A stretch of 64,000 nucleotides of DNA from Rhodocyclus gracilis (GTDB taxonomy: Bacteria > Pseudomonadota > Gammaproteobacteria > Burkholderiales > Rhodocyclaceae): positions 1 to 64,000 of the forward strand of contig NZ_WIXJ01000012.1 of NCBI RefSeq assembly GCF_009617575.1. The letters are read 5' to 3'. Positions 1-7,117 of this stretch are shown piece by piece; position 1 is the first letter of the stretch, and each line of letters begins with the position of its first letter. The position numbers and the translations under genes were made by a program. Under the pieces are notes generated by a model, which was not told where the DNA came from, searched no databases, and worked only from the letters and a program-made list of their open reading frames with translations.

Positions 1-138
1 AAAAAAGCCCGTTTATCAACCACCCAACCGGAGGCCGTTCTCCAGGAATAAGTGGTCCGAAGAATTCAGGCAGGTCACAGCCCCCAACACCAAGGCTGCA
101 TACCCCTCCAAAAAACGCCGACAACGGAAGTCGCGTAA

Positions 139-456
139 ATGGACGCGAATATGAAAAAGCAGCAAGGCAAGGTCGGTATCGGATTTTTCATCTTCATTGG
201 GTGCTTTCAATTTGTTATAGTTTTCTGCGCTAAATACGCAGTAAATGTTCCTGACGCTGTTTTAGGATATAGCGCGCTCATCGCATTCTTGTCCTTTTCT
301 ATCATAAACATTGTTGGAGACACTTCTGTTGTGGTTGGTACGCGTCAAGATAAAACGAACCAGTTGCTCGAACAGCTACTTGAAGAGAAAAAGCGGGAAA
401 ACGCCATGAAATCGCGCCGTCGTCGCCCGACGCAAAAGAACGAAGATGTGGCGTAG
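139..456 (+). CDS. Small two-helix membrane protein of unknown function
   Basis: I do not recognise this 105-residue protein. It has two hydrophobic stretches, about residues 13-34 and 40-60, then a charged tail with coiled-coil character (QLLEQLLEEKKRE) ending in a run of basic residues. The start ATG has a GGAAG-type ribosome site about nine bases upstream; a second in-frame ATG lies four codons on. It sits in the phage-like element and converges on the replication-like operon, with a strong terminator between them. Size and topology would fit a holin or other small phage membrane protein, but that is only a guess. Confidence 0.55.
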   Translation: MDANMKKQQGKVGIGFFIFIGCFQFVIVFCAKYAVNVPDAVLGYSALIAFLSFSIINIVGDTSVVVGTRQDKTNQLLEQLLEEKKRENAMKSRRRRPTQKNEDVA

Positions 457-490
457 AAACGGAAAAGACAGGATTGGCGATAGCAATAAA

Positions 491-523
491 AAAAACGCCG
501 CTGGGTCATCCAGCGGCGTTTTT
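491..523. terminator. Bidirectional intrinsic terminator
   Basis: A perfect 14-bp inverted repeat (491-504 and 510-523) with the five-base loop GTCAT. The stem core is CGCCGCTGG and it is flanked by A and T runs on the two sides, so it can stop transcription both ways. It lies exactly between the convergent genes at 139-456 and 529-1356. Confidence 0.85.
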
Positions 524-528
524 GCCCG

Positions 529-1356
529 CTACGTAGCCATCGGCCAATTGCCGGTTTTGGGGTGCGGACCGAGAACGGTTGCGCCGTCGCGTACGGCTGA
601 CGGGTCAAGCCGGGGGCGTTGACTTCGCGCGTCTATCAGACGCGACATTGATGCCTTTCTGCGCTTTTTTGCCGCCGCGTCGGTTAGCGCGGTGGCTAGC
701 TCCGACGGGTATCGGCAGGATTCCACGGCGCGAGCCGCCTCATCGTCAGCCAGATTCAGTTTTTCGGCGAGCGCGCGCGCTTCGGCGAGCGCTGCATTGT
801 CGCGATGTCGATCTGCATTTGCGGTTCCCGATGCAAGCTCAAGCACCCGCGACAACTCAGCGCCAAATAGAGTAGAGCAGCGGAATGCTGACGCAGCCGC
901 GTCGTCAGCTACTCTTTTATTTTCCTTTTCTTTTGTTTCTTTTTGTTTCTTTTGCTTTGTCTTGCAAGCATATGATTCGTCAACAAAAGCGGCGGCCTTT
1001 TTGACGAGACGAGTCAATCGCAGCGATCTTATCCTCGCGATTGACCTGCGCAACATGCTCTGCCGCATCGCCGAATCGAACTTGTGCCAGCGATACCAAT
1101 CGCATATAAACACTTCTCCAGTTTCGTCGTCAAATGCAATCAATTCGCGCTTCTCGAATTCTTTGATTGCGTCTGCAACTGCGATTGCGCTGAGGTTTGT
1201 TTCCGCTGCGACGGCGTCGAGCGGCAGCAGCCACGCCCCGCAATCCTCGGCGGCGGTCGCCCATAAATGATAGATCAGTAACTTGTAATCGGGCACAAGC
1301 GAGCGGATCCGGGGGCCGCTCATCAGATTCGAGGGGATGAGGCGTGCGCTAGCCAT
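529..1356 (-). CDS. Phage replication-like protein
   Basis: 275 residues. The N-terminal ~95 residues (from MASARLIPSN) look like the winged-helix domain of phage replication or replisome-organiser proteins: a WATAAEDCGAW-type segment, then a helix-turn-helix-like stretch and CDWYRWHKF. The middle is very lysine-rich (KTKQKKQKETKEKE) and the C-terminus is alanine-rich and basic, as in O-like initiators. The start was chosen at the ATG that overlaps the end of the upstream gene by eight bases, which implies translational coupling; the frame stays open further upstream but that part is antisense-like and arginine-rich. Replication initiation is an inference from the fold pattern and from its place in an early operon. 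Confidence 0.6.
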   Translation of the reverse strand: MASARLIPSNLMSGPRIRSLVPDYKLLIYHLWATAAEDCGAWLLPLDAVAAETNLSAIAVADAIKEFEKRELIAFDDETGEVFICDWYRWHKFDSAMRQSMLRRSIARIRSLRLTRLVKKAAAFVDESYACKTKQKKQKETKEKENKRVADDAAASAFRCSTLFGAELSRVLELASGTANADRHRDNAALAEARALAEKLNLADDEAARAVESCRYPSELATALTDAAAKKRRKASMSRLIDARSQRPRLDPSAVRDGATVLGPHPKTGNWPMAT

Positions 1357-1804
1357 TGGCGCGCCCCCCGAAAAGATCGCCCTGCCCCGCCGCTGGGGCG
1401 GACGCAAGACTCTTGACTCGCTGTTGCGCGCGCCGAACCCCGACGCCCAGCCGCACAGCAAGCTCGCGGACCAGCTCGGCGCGAGGCAGCGGAGTAGGCT
1501 CGTCTGGCATCTTGGCAGCGAGTGTCTCGTGCAGGCCTGCCTCGTCGTCGTCGAGGCTGATCGGTGCAGTCGGCGCGTGCTCGCGCCGGAGGACCGCACG
1601 GGCAGCGGCGACAGCCCATGCGGCTCGACTGGCTGCGCGGGCGCAAGCCGGTGCTTGCAGCTGTATCCATATCTCGGCGATTACATCGTCGGTGTCTGCG
1701 CCTGTATCGCGCCGGAGCGCAGTAATCGCGGGCATATCGACACCGGCAGCTACCACGTAACGTAATGCGGCGTTGCGTTGTTGTCTGCGTGCTATATCAT
1801 TCAC
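1349..1804 (-). CDS. Phage early-region protein, possibly helix-turn-helix
   Basis: 151 residues; function not recognised. The C-terminal half has a helix-turn-helix-like stretch (LVRELAVRLGVGVRRAQQRVK), preceded by an acidic ISLDDDE segment that loosely recalls sigma-factor linkers. The start is a GTG at 1804 because a GAGGTG ribosome site lies five bases upstream; an in-frame TTG four codons earlier has none. The gene ends inside the start of the replication-like gene, so the two are probably translated together. It is the second gene of the leftward operon. A regulatory role is possible but unproven. Confidence 0.55.
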   Translation of the reverse strand: MNDIARRQQRNAALRYVVAAGVDMPAITALRRDTGADTDDVIAEIWIQLQAPACARAASRAAWAVAAARAVLRREHAPTAPISLDDDEAGLHETLAAKMPDEPTPLPRAELVRELAVRLGVGVRRAQQRVKSLASAPAAGQGDLFGGRANG

Positions 1805-1894
1805 GGTGCACCTCAATTAGTTGGCCTTCGCGGGCTTTGTTGTCGTGCCGCACGCGAATCGGTTGCCGCCGATTCGCGTGCACCTTGTTCAGCG

Positions 1895-2128
1895 TCACGA
1901 GGGATCACCGTCGATTATTTTTGCCACGTCGACCGACCGGAAGTAGACGCGCCGACCTCTCCGAAATTTGCTATGGACGAGGTCGCCGCCGATGCCGTCG
2001 CACCGCGCGATCGACTGTCGTAGCGCCGCAGGTGACCGCTTAAATACCTGCGAGACGTCCGCAATCGTCATCAGCAGCCCATATGTTTTGACCAGCCTGT
2101 CAGCCGTAGTAATTGCTTCTGTTTCCAT
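1895..2128 (-). CDS. Small helix-turn-helix protein (Cro/excisionase-like position)
   Basis: 77 residues with a helix-turn-helix-like core: IADVSQVFKRSPAALRQSIA, about residues 22-41, followed by a basic wing (KFRRGRRVYF) and the segment SVDVAKII. This is the pattern of MerR/excisionase-type or plasmid-regulator DNA-binding proteins. A strong AAGGAGAT ribosome site precedes the ATG. It is the first gene of the leftward operon, directly facing the repressor across a divergent promoter region, which is where Cro or CII-type regulators sit in temperate phages. Its exact role is inferred from that position. Confidence 0.65.
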   Translation of the reverse strand: METEAITTADRLVKTYGLLMTIADVSQVFKRSPAALRQSIARCDGIGGDLVHSKFRRGRRVYFRSVDVAKIIDGDPS

Positions 2129-2232
2129 GAGACATCTCCTTTTTTTGGGGGGGATTGGGTGTGTAACCGTATCGCGCGAATCAACCGCCTAGCGTCACCT
2201 AACCTTCCTTGCGCTACGTGTTGACGGTGTGA

Positions 2233-2260
2233 ATTATCGCTCAATTGTGCGAATGTGCAA
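2233..2260 (-). promoter_or_regulatory. Probable early leftward promoter with operator region
   Basis: Reading the minus strand, TTGCAC (2255-2260) and GATAAT (2233-2238) are separated by 16 bases, close to sigma-70 consensus. It lies in the 179-bp AT-rich gap between the small HTH gene and the divergent repressor. The gap also carries imperfect inverted TTGTGC/GTGCAA half-sites overlapping the promoter, as expected for repressor binding. A rightward TTGACG at 2221 could serve the repressor, but its -10 is poor. Confidence 0.45.
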
Positions 2261-2307
2261 CAACTTTTGAGCGCATTAATTCGTTCTTTTGCTGAACTGA
2301 GCTGATC

Positions 2308-2823
2308 ATGGCTGTCCCCCGCGTAAAAACCAGGCTTTCGAAGAAACGGAGCGGTTCCGATTTGGACGCTCGCGCGGTTCCGATTTGCTCAACAGAGTCA
2401 GAACTATTCAAGGAGCGCCTCAGGGAACTCATCGGAGAGCGCAAGAACGTCTGGTTCGCCAGAGAGTGCGGCTTCTCAGATAGCTTGCTTGGCGCCTACC
2501 TGCGAGGGGAGAAGCTTCCTGGGTTCGAGAAGCTCGTTGCTATCGCTAACGTCGACGGGGTCACTATCGACTGGCTTACTACGGGACGCCCGCCGAAAAC
2601 GCGCGCCGAACTGAGCTTGCTAACCAGCCATCCAGCAAGCGCATACACTGATCTCGCCTATCGCGCGGCGGTCGAGGCCATCCAAGAATGGCAAATCGAG
2701 CAAGGGCGCCTGCTACCGCTCGACAAATTCGAGAGCGCCATCGATCTGCTCATCAAACTGGCCGACGGAGAGGCGGCTCAGATCAAGCCAAATGCGGCCA
2801 CCGTACTGGGTTTGACCACTTGA
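2308..2823 (+). CDS. CI-like phage repressor (XRE/CI helix-turn-helix)
   Basis: 171 residues. After a basic 28-residue leader, the DNA-binding region spans roughly residues 32-95: FKERLRELIG, then the recognition-helix pattern FSDSLLGAYLRGEKLPGFEKLVAIA, then VTIDWLTTGRPP. That last motif, ending in a 'WLxTGxxP' turn, is typical of phage CI helix-turn-helix domains. The C-terminal part is short and lacks an obvious S24 peptidase Ser/Lys pair, so it probably serves oligomerisation rather than RecA-stimulated self-cleavage. It is divergent from the early operon, so it likely represses the promoter at 2233-2260 and keeps the element silent. Confidence 0.75.
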   Translation: MAVPRVKTRLSKKRSGSDLDARAVPICSTESELFKERLRELIGERKNVWFARECGFSDSLLGAYLRGEKLPGFEKLVAIANVDGVTIDWLTTGRPPKTRAELSLLTSHPASAYTDLAYRAAVEAIQEWQIEQGRLLPLDKFESAIDLLIKLADGEAAQIKPNAATVLGLTT

Positions 2824-2908
2824 AATTCGCTTGCCGTCCGGTAACATTTCTCTTGTGAGCCTAGGAGCGACTGCCGTTGGTCGCACCGGTCTGATAGGGA
2901 GACGTCTA

Positions 2909-3049
2909 GTGACAGATAAAACCGCCCTGAGGGCGCAATTGAGATCGATTCTCGCCACCGCAACTCCATCAGCAGTCGCACCAAAAGGTGCCGTCGACGG
3001 TGACTTGCATATTCGGATCACCATCGAGCCATATTTTAAAAAAAAATGA
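2909..3049 (+). CDS. Possible small protein downstream of the repressor
   Basis: A 46-residue frame starting at GTG, with an AGGGAGA ribosome site seven bases before it. The product (VTDKTALRAQLRSILATATP... ending ITIEPYFKKK) has an amphipathic N-terminal helix and a short beta-like basic tail. It follows the repressor by 85 bases and is followed by a good terminator, so both could be on one transcript. I know of no family for it; the ribosome site and position are the only support. Confidence 0.35.
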   Translation: MTDKTALRAQLRSILATATPSAVAPKGAVDGDLHIRITIEPYFKKK

Positions 3050-3128
3050 TTTCTCCGCGTCCCACCGGGACAAGAAGGACGGAAAGAAGCGTCCTCTAAG
3101 GACGGGAAGCCAAATTTAGCCGCCGACA

Positions 3129-3158
3129 CGGGCCGGAACCGACCTCCGGCCCGTTTTT
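3129..3158 (+). terminator. Rho-independent terminator of the repressor transcript
   Basis: A perfect 9-bp stem (CGGGCCGGA, 3129-3137, pairing with 3145-3153), a seven-base loop and five T residues immediately after. It is placed to end the repressor/small-protein transcript. Confidence 0.8.
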
Positions 3159-3890
3159 GTTGGCGTAACCAGACGAACAAAACCCGTGCCCCCCCGTCGT
3201 TAAAGTGGCGTGGAAGTAGATAGCTGGTTAATGGATGTCCATCCGGCATCGCTCAACGTGATCGTGCGCTGCGAATTGATTGTGAGCGGAGTCATCACCT
3301 CTATACGCGGAAGTTGCCAAGGCGCGTGCGGACGTCTCTGGCTTTGCTCTAAGGCGCGTTCGTTACCGACTTAGTGCGCACTGTCGGCGGCGATGCGCAG
3401 AGGATGTTCGGCGCACGCTTGGCTGGGCGTCGTGCTGCCCAGGGAGGTCTCTAGGACCGCAACAAGTGGCGCTTTGCTAGCGTAGGGAGTTTGCAGCCGC
3501 TATTGAGGACGCCGAGTTCATGACCAGCGACAACGATGGCGAGCTCCTTGGCAAAGGCAATGCACTGACTACGAAGGAGCACGACGGCCAGCTCGTTTTT
3601 AACGACCTTTGGCACGAACAGATTGCGGTTTTTCGGACGCGCGGTAGAGGTCACCTGCACTCCCCACACGCTCTCGCGAGGGATTAACACCGACTGAAGC
3701 AATCGCCAAACGCCTTCACTCGAAGACCGAAAAACACCTCCCTTGGCATGTTTCGAGGTGCAGCAGAGGTACAGCCGCCAGCTTCGTCTGCCGTCGAAAA
3801 AGTGCGCTAACCTGCTGATCTAATTGTTCTTCTATGTTTTGCCAACTAGTATGGATTACTTTTGTATTTCAAGGCATTACGATTTGCGCG
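3159..3890. other. Gene-poor tail of the element
   Basis: About 730 bases without a gene I can support. The longest frame (3451-3702, minus strand, 83 residues) has no ribosome site, no recognisable motif and no coding-like composition compared with its neighbours. The stretch may hold the decayed remains of an integration or transposition gene, but I see no catalytic motif that would show it. Confidence 0.4.
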
Positions 3891-3940
3891 ACGGACTCTT
3901 AATCCGTAGGTCGAGTGTTCGAATCACTCACGCCCCACCA
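3891..3940 (+). tRNA. 3' half of tRNA-Lys(CTT): attachment-site remnant
   Basis: Visible parts are a five-pair anticodon stem (ACGGA/TCCGT) with loop CTCTTAA (anticodon CTT at 3898-3900), the variable region, a perfect T arm (GAGTG-TTCGAAT-CACTC), the acceptor strand ACGCCCC and an encoded ACCA end. The matching 5' acceptor strand (GGGGCGT) and D arm are absent upstream, so this is not a functional tRNA gene. It is best read as the partial tRNA duplicate at one end of an integrated element, with host DNA beginning after it. Confidence 0.8.
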
Positions 3941-3982
3941 AAAATGAAAACGGCTTCCAGCGATGGAAGCCGTTTTCATTTT
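3941..3982. terminator. Perfect hairpin terminator after the tRNA fragment
   Basis: A perfect 19-bp inverted repeat (3941-3959 with 3964-3982) and the tetraloop GCGA. The stem starts with AAAATGAAAA and ends in TTTTCATTTT, so it works both ways. It begins immediately after the encoded CCA end, as tRNA terminators do; it is presumably the original terminator of the host tRNA-Lys gene. Confidence 0.85.
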
Positions 3983-4104
3983 CAGGGCACCGCAGCCAAA
4001 CGTAGCTAAATCGTAGCCACTACGCCGGCATTGCGATGATTGCTAAGCCACCGAAGTCCAAGGTCTCCACGCATCCAGCAACGCCAGGCGACGATCGGGC
4101 TTCT

Positions 4105-4875
4105 TTAGCGCGCGCCTTGCGCCAGACGCATCACCGCAATGCCAAGCCATTCCTTGAGCGCCTGCTCACTGCGATGGAAGGCGTGTGCCGACGGCAGACG
4201 GGTGATGAAGGCTCCCGTCTCGTCACTCGCGGCGCCCGTTGGCGCGGCGATAACCGTGAGGCCGGCGCGTTCGAATTCGGCGCTGGCGCGGCGCATGTGA
4301 TAGCGCTCACTCACCAGCAACACCCTTGCGATACCCGATTCGGCGAGTAGCACGGCCGAGCGTTCAGCATTGCCGCGGGTATCTAACGACTGATCCTCGA
4401 TCCAGCGCGCCGACAGGCCGTAATCGTCGCGCAAGGTGCGCGCCATGACTTGCGCCTCGGCATCGCCGCCTTCCGGCGCGCCGCCGCTGACGAGAATCGG
4501 CAGGCCGGTCTGGCGATGCAGATAGGCGCCGTAGCGCAGGCGCACCAGCGTGCTCTCGCCGAGCACATCGGTGCCGCCAAACTCCTCCGCACGGCGCCGC
4601 ACGCCCCCGCCGAGAACGACGATTGCCTGCGCGCGTCGCGCTTCCTCACGCGTGGGCGACGGCGGCGACAGGCCACCACTGAGCCACACAGCGACTCCCG
4701 GCAGCGATAGTGCAAACAACGACAGGACGCCTGCCCACGCCAGTAACCAGCCGATCAGGCGCGGCCGGGGCCGGCGGCGGCCGATCAGCCAGAGCCCCAG
4801 CGCCAGCAGGAGAAGCGGCCCGACGGGCGGCAGGATGAGTGCGCTGATCAGTTTTTTCAGTACAAACCCGTCCAT
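4105..4875 (-). CDS. DUF218 family membrane protein (ElyC/YdcF/SanA-like)
   Basis: 256 residues. Two N-terminal membrane helices (about residues 7-30 and 40-64) are followed by a DUF218 domain. Its hallmark glycine-rich strand is VVLGGGV, then LVRLRYGAYLHRQ, ILVSGGAPEGG and the late LLVSERYHMRRA motif. In E. coli the family includes ElyC, needed for envelope and peptidoglycan integrity at low temperature, and the related SanA and YdcF; the enzymatic activity is not settled. A GGGAGGG ribosome site precedes the ATG. It is the first intact host gene after the element boundary and lies downstream of rdgC in the same direction, 35 bases away. ElyC function itself is inferred from architecture. 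Confidence 0.8.
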   Translation of the reverse strand: MDGFVLKKLISALILPPVGPLLLLALGLWLIGRRRPRPRLIGWLLAWAGVLSLFALSLPGVAVWLSGGLSPPSPTREEARRAQAIVVLGGGVRRRAEEFGGTDVLGESTLVRLRYGAYLHRQTGLPILVSGGAPEGGDAEAQVMARTLRDDYGLSARWIEDQSLDTRGNAERSAVLLAESGIARVLLVSERYHMRRASAEFERAGLTVIAAPTGAASDETGAFITRLPSAHAFHRSEQALKEWLGIAVMRLAQGAR

Positions 4876-4910
4876 CTGCTGCCCTCCCGTCCGGCGCTTT
4901 CAGCGCGTCC

Positions 4911-5855
4911 TTACGCCACTTTGCCGGCGCCCTCTTGCGTTGCTACCGCAGCGCTCATCGTCTCGCCCACCACCTCGCCACCGACCGCTTCGATCACGTC
5001 GTCCAGCAGACGCGCCAGTTCGCCGCTCATCAACGCGAAGTCGAGGTCGAAGCGCTCGTCATCGTTGGCGGCGTCGGTCTCGTTCTCGTCCTTCAGCACA
5101 TCAAGGAAGGCGAGGCGCTTGATGGCGCCGGATTCGCCAAACTGGAAGGAAATGCGGTCGTTCCAGGTCATGCCCAGACGCGTCACCGTCTTGCCGTTGG
5201 CGATGTGCGCGCGAATCTCGTCGCCATCGAGGCTGTGCCGCGCGTAGCGCACGGTGGCTTTCTCCGGCGAGCGCAATTCGAGATCCTGATCGATCGAAAA
5301 GCCCGCCGGCGCCTCGTTGCCTGCCACCCAGCCCGTCATCGCCGCCACCGGCGAACGCGCCAGACGCAGGGGTTTGACCGGCAGCGCTTCGAGCGTCTTG
5401 TGCAGCGCTTCGAGGAATTCCTCCGCCTTGGCCGGCGCCGAGGCATCGACGACCAGCCAGCCATTTTTCGGGTCGATCCAGGCAAAGGTCGTGCGGCGAC
5501 GCACGAAGGCGCGCGGCAGCAGTTCTTCGGTGATGCGCTCCTTCATCTCGCGCATTTCCTTGCGGCCGACCTTGCGGCCTTCGTTTTCGGCGATCTCGCG
5601 CGCCCGGTCCTTGGCGAACTGCGTCACCACGGAACCGGGCAGGAGCTTCTGTTCAACGCCAAGCGCCAGCAGCCACTGGCCGTTGACGACATGCACCAGA
5701 TCACCGCCGTCGCGCGGCGGGGTAAAGCCGAAGCTCTGCGCGTCGAGCGCCGAGCAGGCATTGAGCGGGCGTTGCGCCAGCTGCTCGGCAACCACGGCGG
5801 CGGAGAGCGGCGCATCGGTCGACAGGCGGAAAATCTGCAGATTCTTGAACCACAT
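4911..5855 (-). CDS. rdgC: Recombination-associated protein RdgC
   Basis: 314 residues, close to the usual ~300. The opening MWFKNLQIFRL is the diagnostic RdgC start, followed by the conserved FGFTPPRDGGDLVHVVNGQWLLALGVE-type core. RdgC forms a ring-shaped dimer around DNA and can inhibit RecA-mediated strand exchange; in Neisseria it affects pilin variation. The N-terminal third holds the aromatic DNA-contact residues, and the C-terminus is acidic then alanine-rich. An AGGAG site sits eight bases before the ATG. It is a chromosomal gene of many beta- and gammaproteobacteria, and appears monocistronic or co-transcribed with the DUF218 gene. Confidence 0.95.
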   Translation of the reverse strand: MWFKNLQIFRLSTDAPLSAAVVAEQLAQRPLNACSALDAQSFGFTPPRDGGDLVHVVNGQWLLALGVEQKLLPGSVVTQFAKDRAREIAENEGRKVGRKEMREMKERITEELLPRAFVRRRTTFAWIDPKNGWLVVDASAPAKAEEFLEALHKTLEALPVKPLRLARSPVAAMTGWVAGNEAPAGFSIDQDLELRSPEKATVRYARHSLDGDEIRAHIANGKTVTRLGMTWNDRISFQFGESGAIKRLAFLDVLKDENETDAANDDERFDLDFALMSGELARLLDDVIEAVGGEVVGETMSAAVATQEGAGKVA

Positions 5856-6097
5856 GGGGAAAAACTCCTGAGGAAGAAGGTGCAGACACAGCGGCCGGCA
5901 CCTTGGCGCGGGGGCAAACTGGCCGGCAGCGGCGCCGGGCCGGTCCGCGTCGGAGGCGGATTATAGCCCCGCCAGCAGAGCGGCTCAGGACACGCGCCCC
6001 AGCCCCCTAGCGTGGCCGACCCTTGCCCCCTCACGCCGGCTCATACGCTCTCGCCTGCCCGCGCCGGACGCACGCCCCCCCCCTAAAAACGGCAATG

Positions 6098-7018
6098 CTA
6101 GGCCGCGTCGCCAGAACGCCCCGGAAACAGCGCCAGCCGCTCGACAATGAAATCAATGAAAACCCGCACCTTCGGCGGCAAACCGCGACGGCTGGGATAG
6201 ACGGCGCCAAACTCGACCCGTGGCGCTTCCCAATCGGGCAAAACCGGCACCAGCCGGCCGCTGTCGATCTCGTGGCGCGTCAGCAACTCCGGCAACAGGC
6301 CGATGCCGAGCCCCGCCAGCGTCGCAAAACGCAGAACGCCCGGATCGTTGGCCACCAGACGGGGCGTCGGGTAGATGTCGCGCGCCTCGCTGCCGTTGCG
6401 CAGCGGCCAGAGAAAGCGCCCGTGCTGCTTGAAGCGCATGTGCGTCAGCGTCGGCAAGCGCGTCAACTCATCCGGCGTCGCCGGGCTGCCGTATTGACGC
6501 AGATACTCCGGCGTCGCGAAGAGGCGCATGCGGCTTTCGCCAAGACGACGCATGACGTTGGACGAATCGCTCACCGGCCCGATGAGAATCGCCAGATCGA
6601 AGCCCTCGGCAACGAGGTCGACAACGTCGTTACGCAACTCCAGCGACAACTGGATGTCAGGGTAACGGGCCATGAATTCGGGAACGATCGGCACCAGCGT
6701 GCTCATGCCGAAGGAAAACGAAGCCGACACGCGCAAGACGCCGCGCGGCTCCTCCTGGACGCGGCCGACGGCCTTGTCGGCGTCTTCCAGTTCCTGAACG
6801 ATGCGGCCGCAGTATTCGTAATAGATGGCACCGGCCTCGGTCAGCGAAACGCGTCGCGTCGTGCGTTGCAGCAGCCGCGTGCCGAGCCGTTCTTCGAGTT
6901 CCTGCACCTTGCGGCTGATGGTCGTCTTGGGCAACGCCAATGCCCGCGCGGCACCGATGAAACTCCCCTGCTCGACGACCTTGGCGAAGACGAGCAATTG
7001 ATTGAGATCACTGCTCAT
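6098..7018 (-). CDS. LysR-family transcriptional regulator
   Basis: 306 residues. The N-terminal winged helix-turn-helix (about residues 3-62) has the canonical FAKVVEQGSFIGAARAL and RTTRRVSLTEAG motifs; residues ~90-295 form the periplasmic-binding-like effector domain (LRVSASFSFG, DLAILIGP). It belongs to the large group similar to DhaR/AaeR/CrgA, which often control exporters of aromatic compounds. It is divergent from the efflux operon that begins 99 bases away, so it is the likely regulator of that operon. An inverted repeat overlaps its own start codon, which implies autoregulation. The effector is unknown. Confidence 0.9.
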   Translation of the reverse strand: MSSDLNQLLVFAKVVEQGSFIGAARALALPKTTISRKVQELEERLGTRLLQRTTRRVSLTEAGAIYYEYCGRIVQELEDADKAVGRVQEEPRGVLRVSASFSFGMSTLVPIVPEFMARYPDIQLSLELRNDVVDLVAEGFDLAILIGPVSDSSNVMRRLGESRMRLFATPEYLRQYGSPATPDELTRLPTLTHMRFKQHGRFLWPLRNGSEARDIYPTPRLVANDPGVLRFATLAGLGIGLLPELLTRHEIDSGRLVPVLPDWEAPRVEFGAVYPSRRGLPPKVRVFIDFIVERLALFPGRSGDAA

Positions 7019-7038
7019 TGTTCATTATTTGAAACAAT
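7017..7038. promoter_or_regulatory. Candidate LysR operator in the efflux control region
   Basis: The inverted repeat ATTGTT-N10-AACAAT overlaps the start codon of the LysR gene and lies in the AT-rich 99-bp gap before the efflux operon. It contains the T-N11-A arrangement of LysR boxes. Binding here could both autoregulate the regulator and control the efflux genes. Confidence 0.5.
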
Positions 7039-7117
7039 AAATCCCGAAACTACGAGCTTATCCCGCGTAAAGATACGGTGTAAAGTTCTCCCCCCATTTT
7101 CCGAGCGACGCACCCCG

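Larger units (their letters stand above)
1..3940. mobile_element. Right end of an integrated phage-like element
   Basis: The left edge of the window lies inside the element. Visible parts are a small two-helix membrane protein, a leftward early operon with a replication-like protein, a divergent CI-like repressor with its promoter region, and a gene-poor tail that ends in the 3' half of a tRNA-Lys gene. A 3' tRNA fragment without its 5' half is what integrase-mediated insertion leaves at the far end of an element. No integrase, capsid or tail gene is visible, so those would lie further left or have been lost. Whether this is a prophage, satellite or genomic island cannot be decided here. Confidence 0.6.

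Noticed and set aside
1-154. Partial gene running in from the left edge
   Set aside because: Two plus-strand frames are open from the edge (ending near 154 and 231), and both are basic, but neither has a recognisable motif and they conflict with each other.
3451-3702. 83-residue minus-strand frame in the gene-poor tail
   Set aside because: No ribosome site, no motif and no neighbouring partner gene; treated as non-coding.
6023-7117. Upstream extension of the NodT-like gene frame (open frame from 6023)
   Set aside because: It runs antisense through the LysR gene and has arginine/glutamine-rich shadow composition; the ATG at 7118 gives a proper lipoprotein signal peptide.
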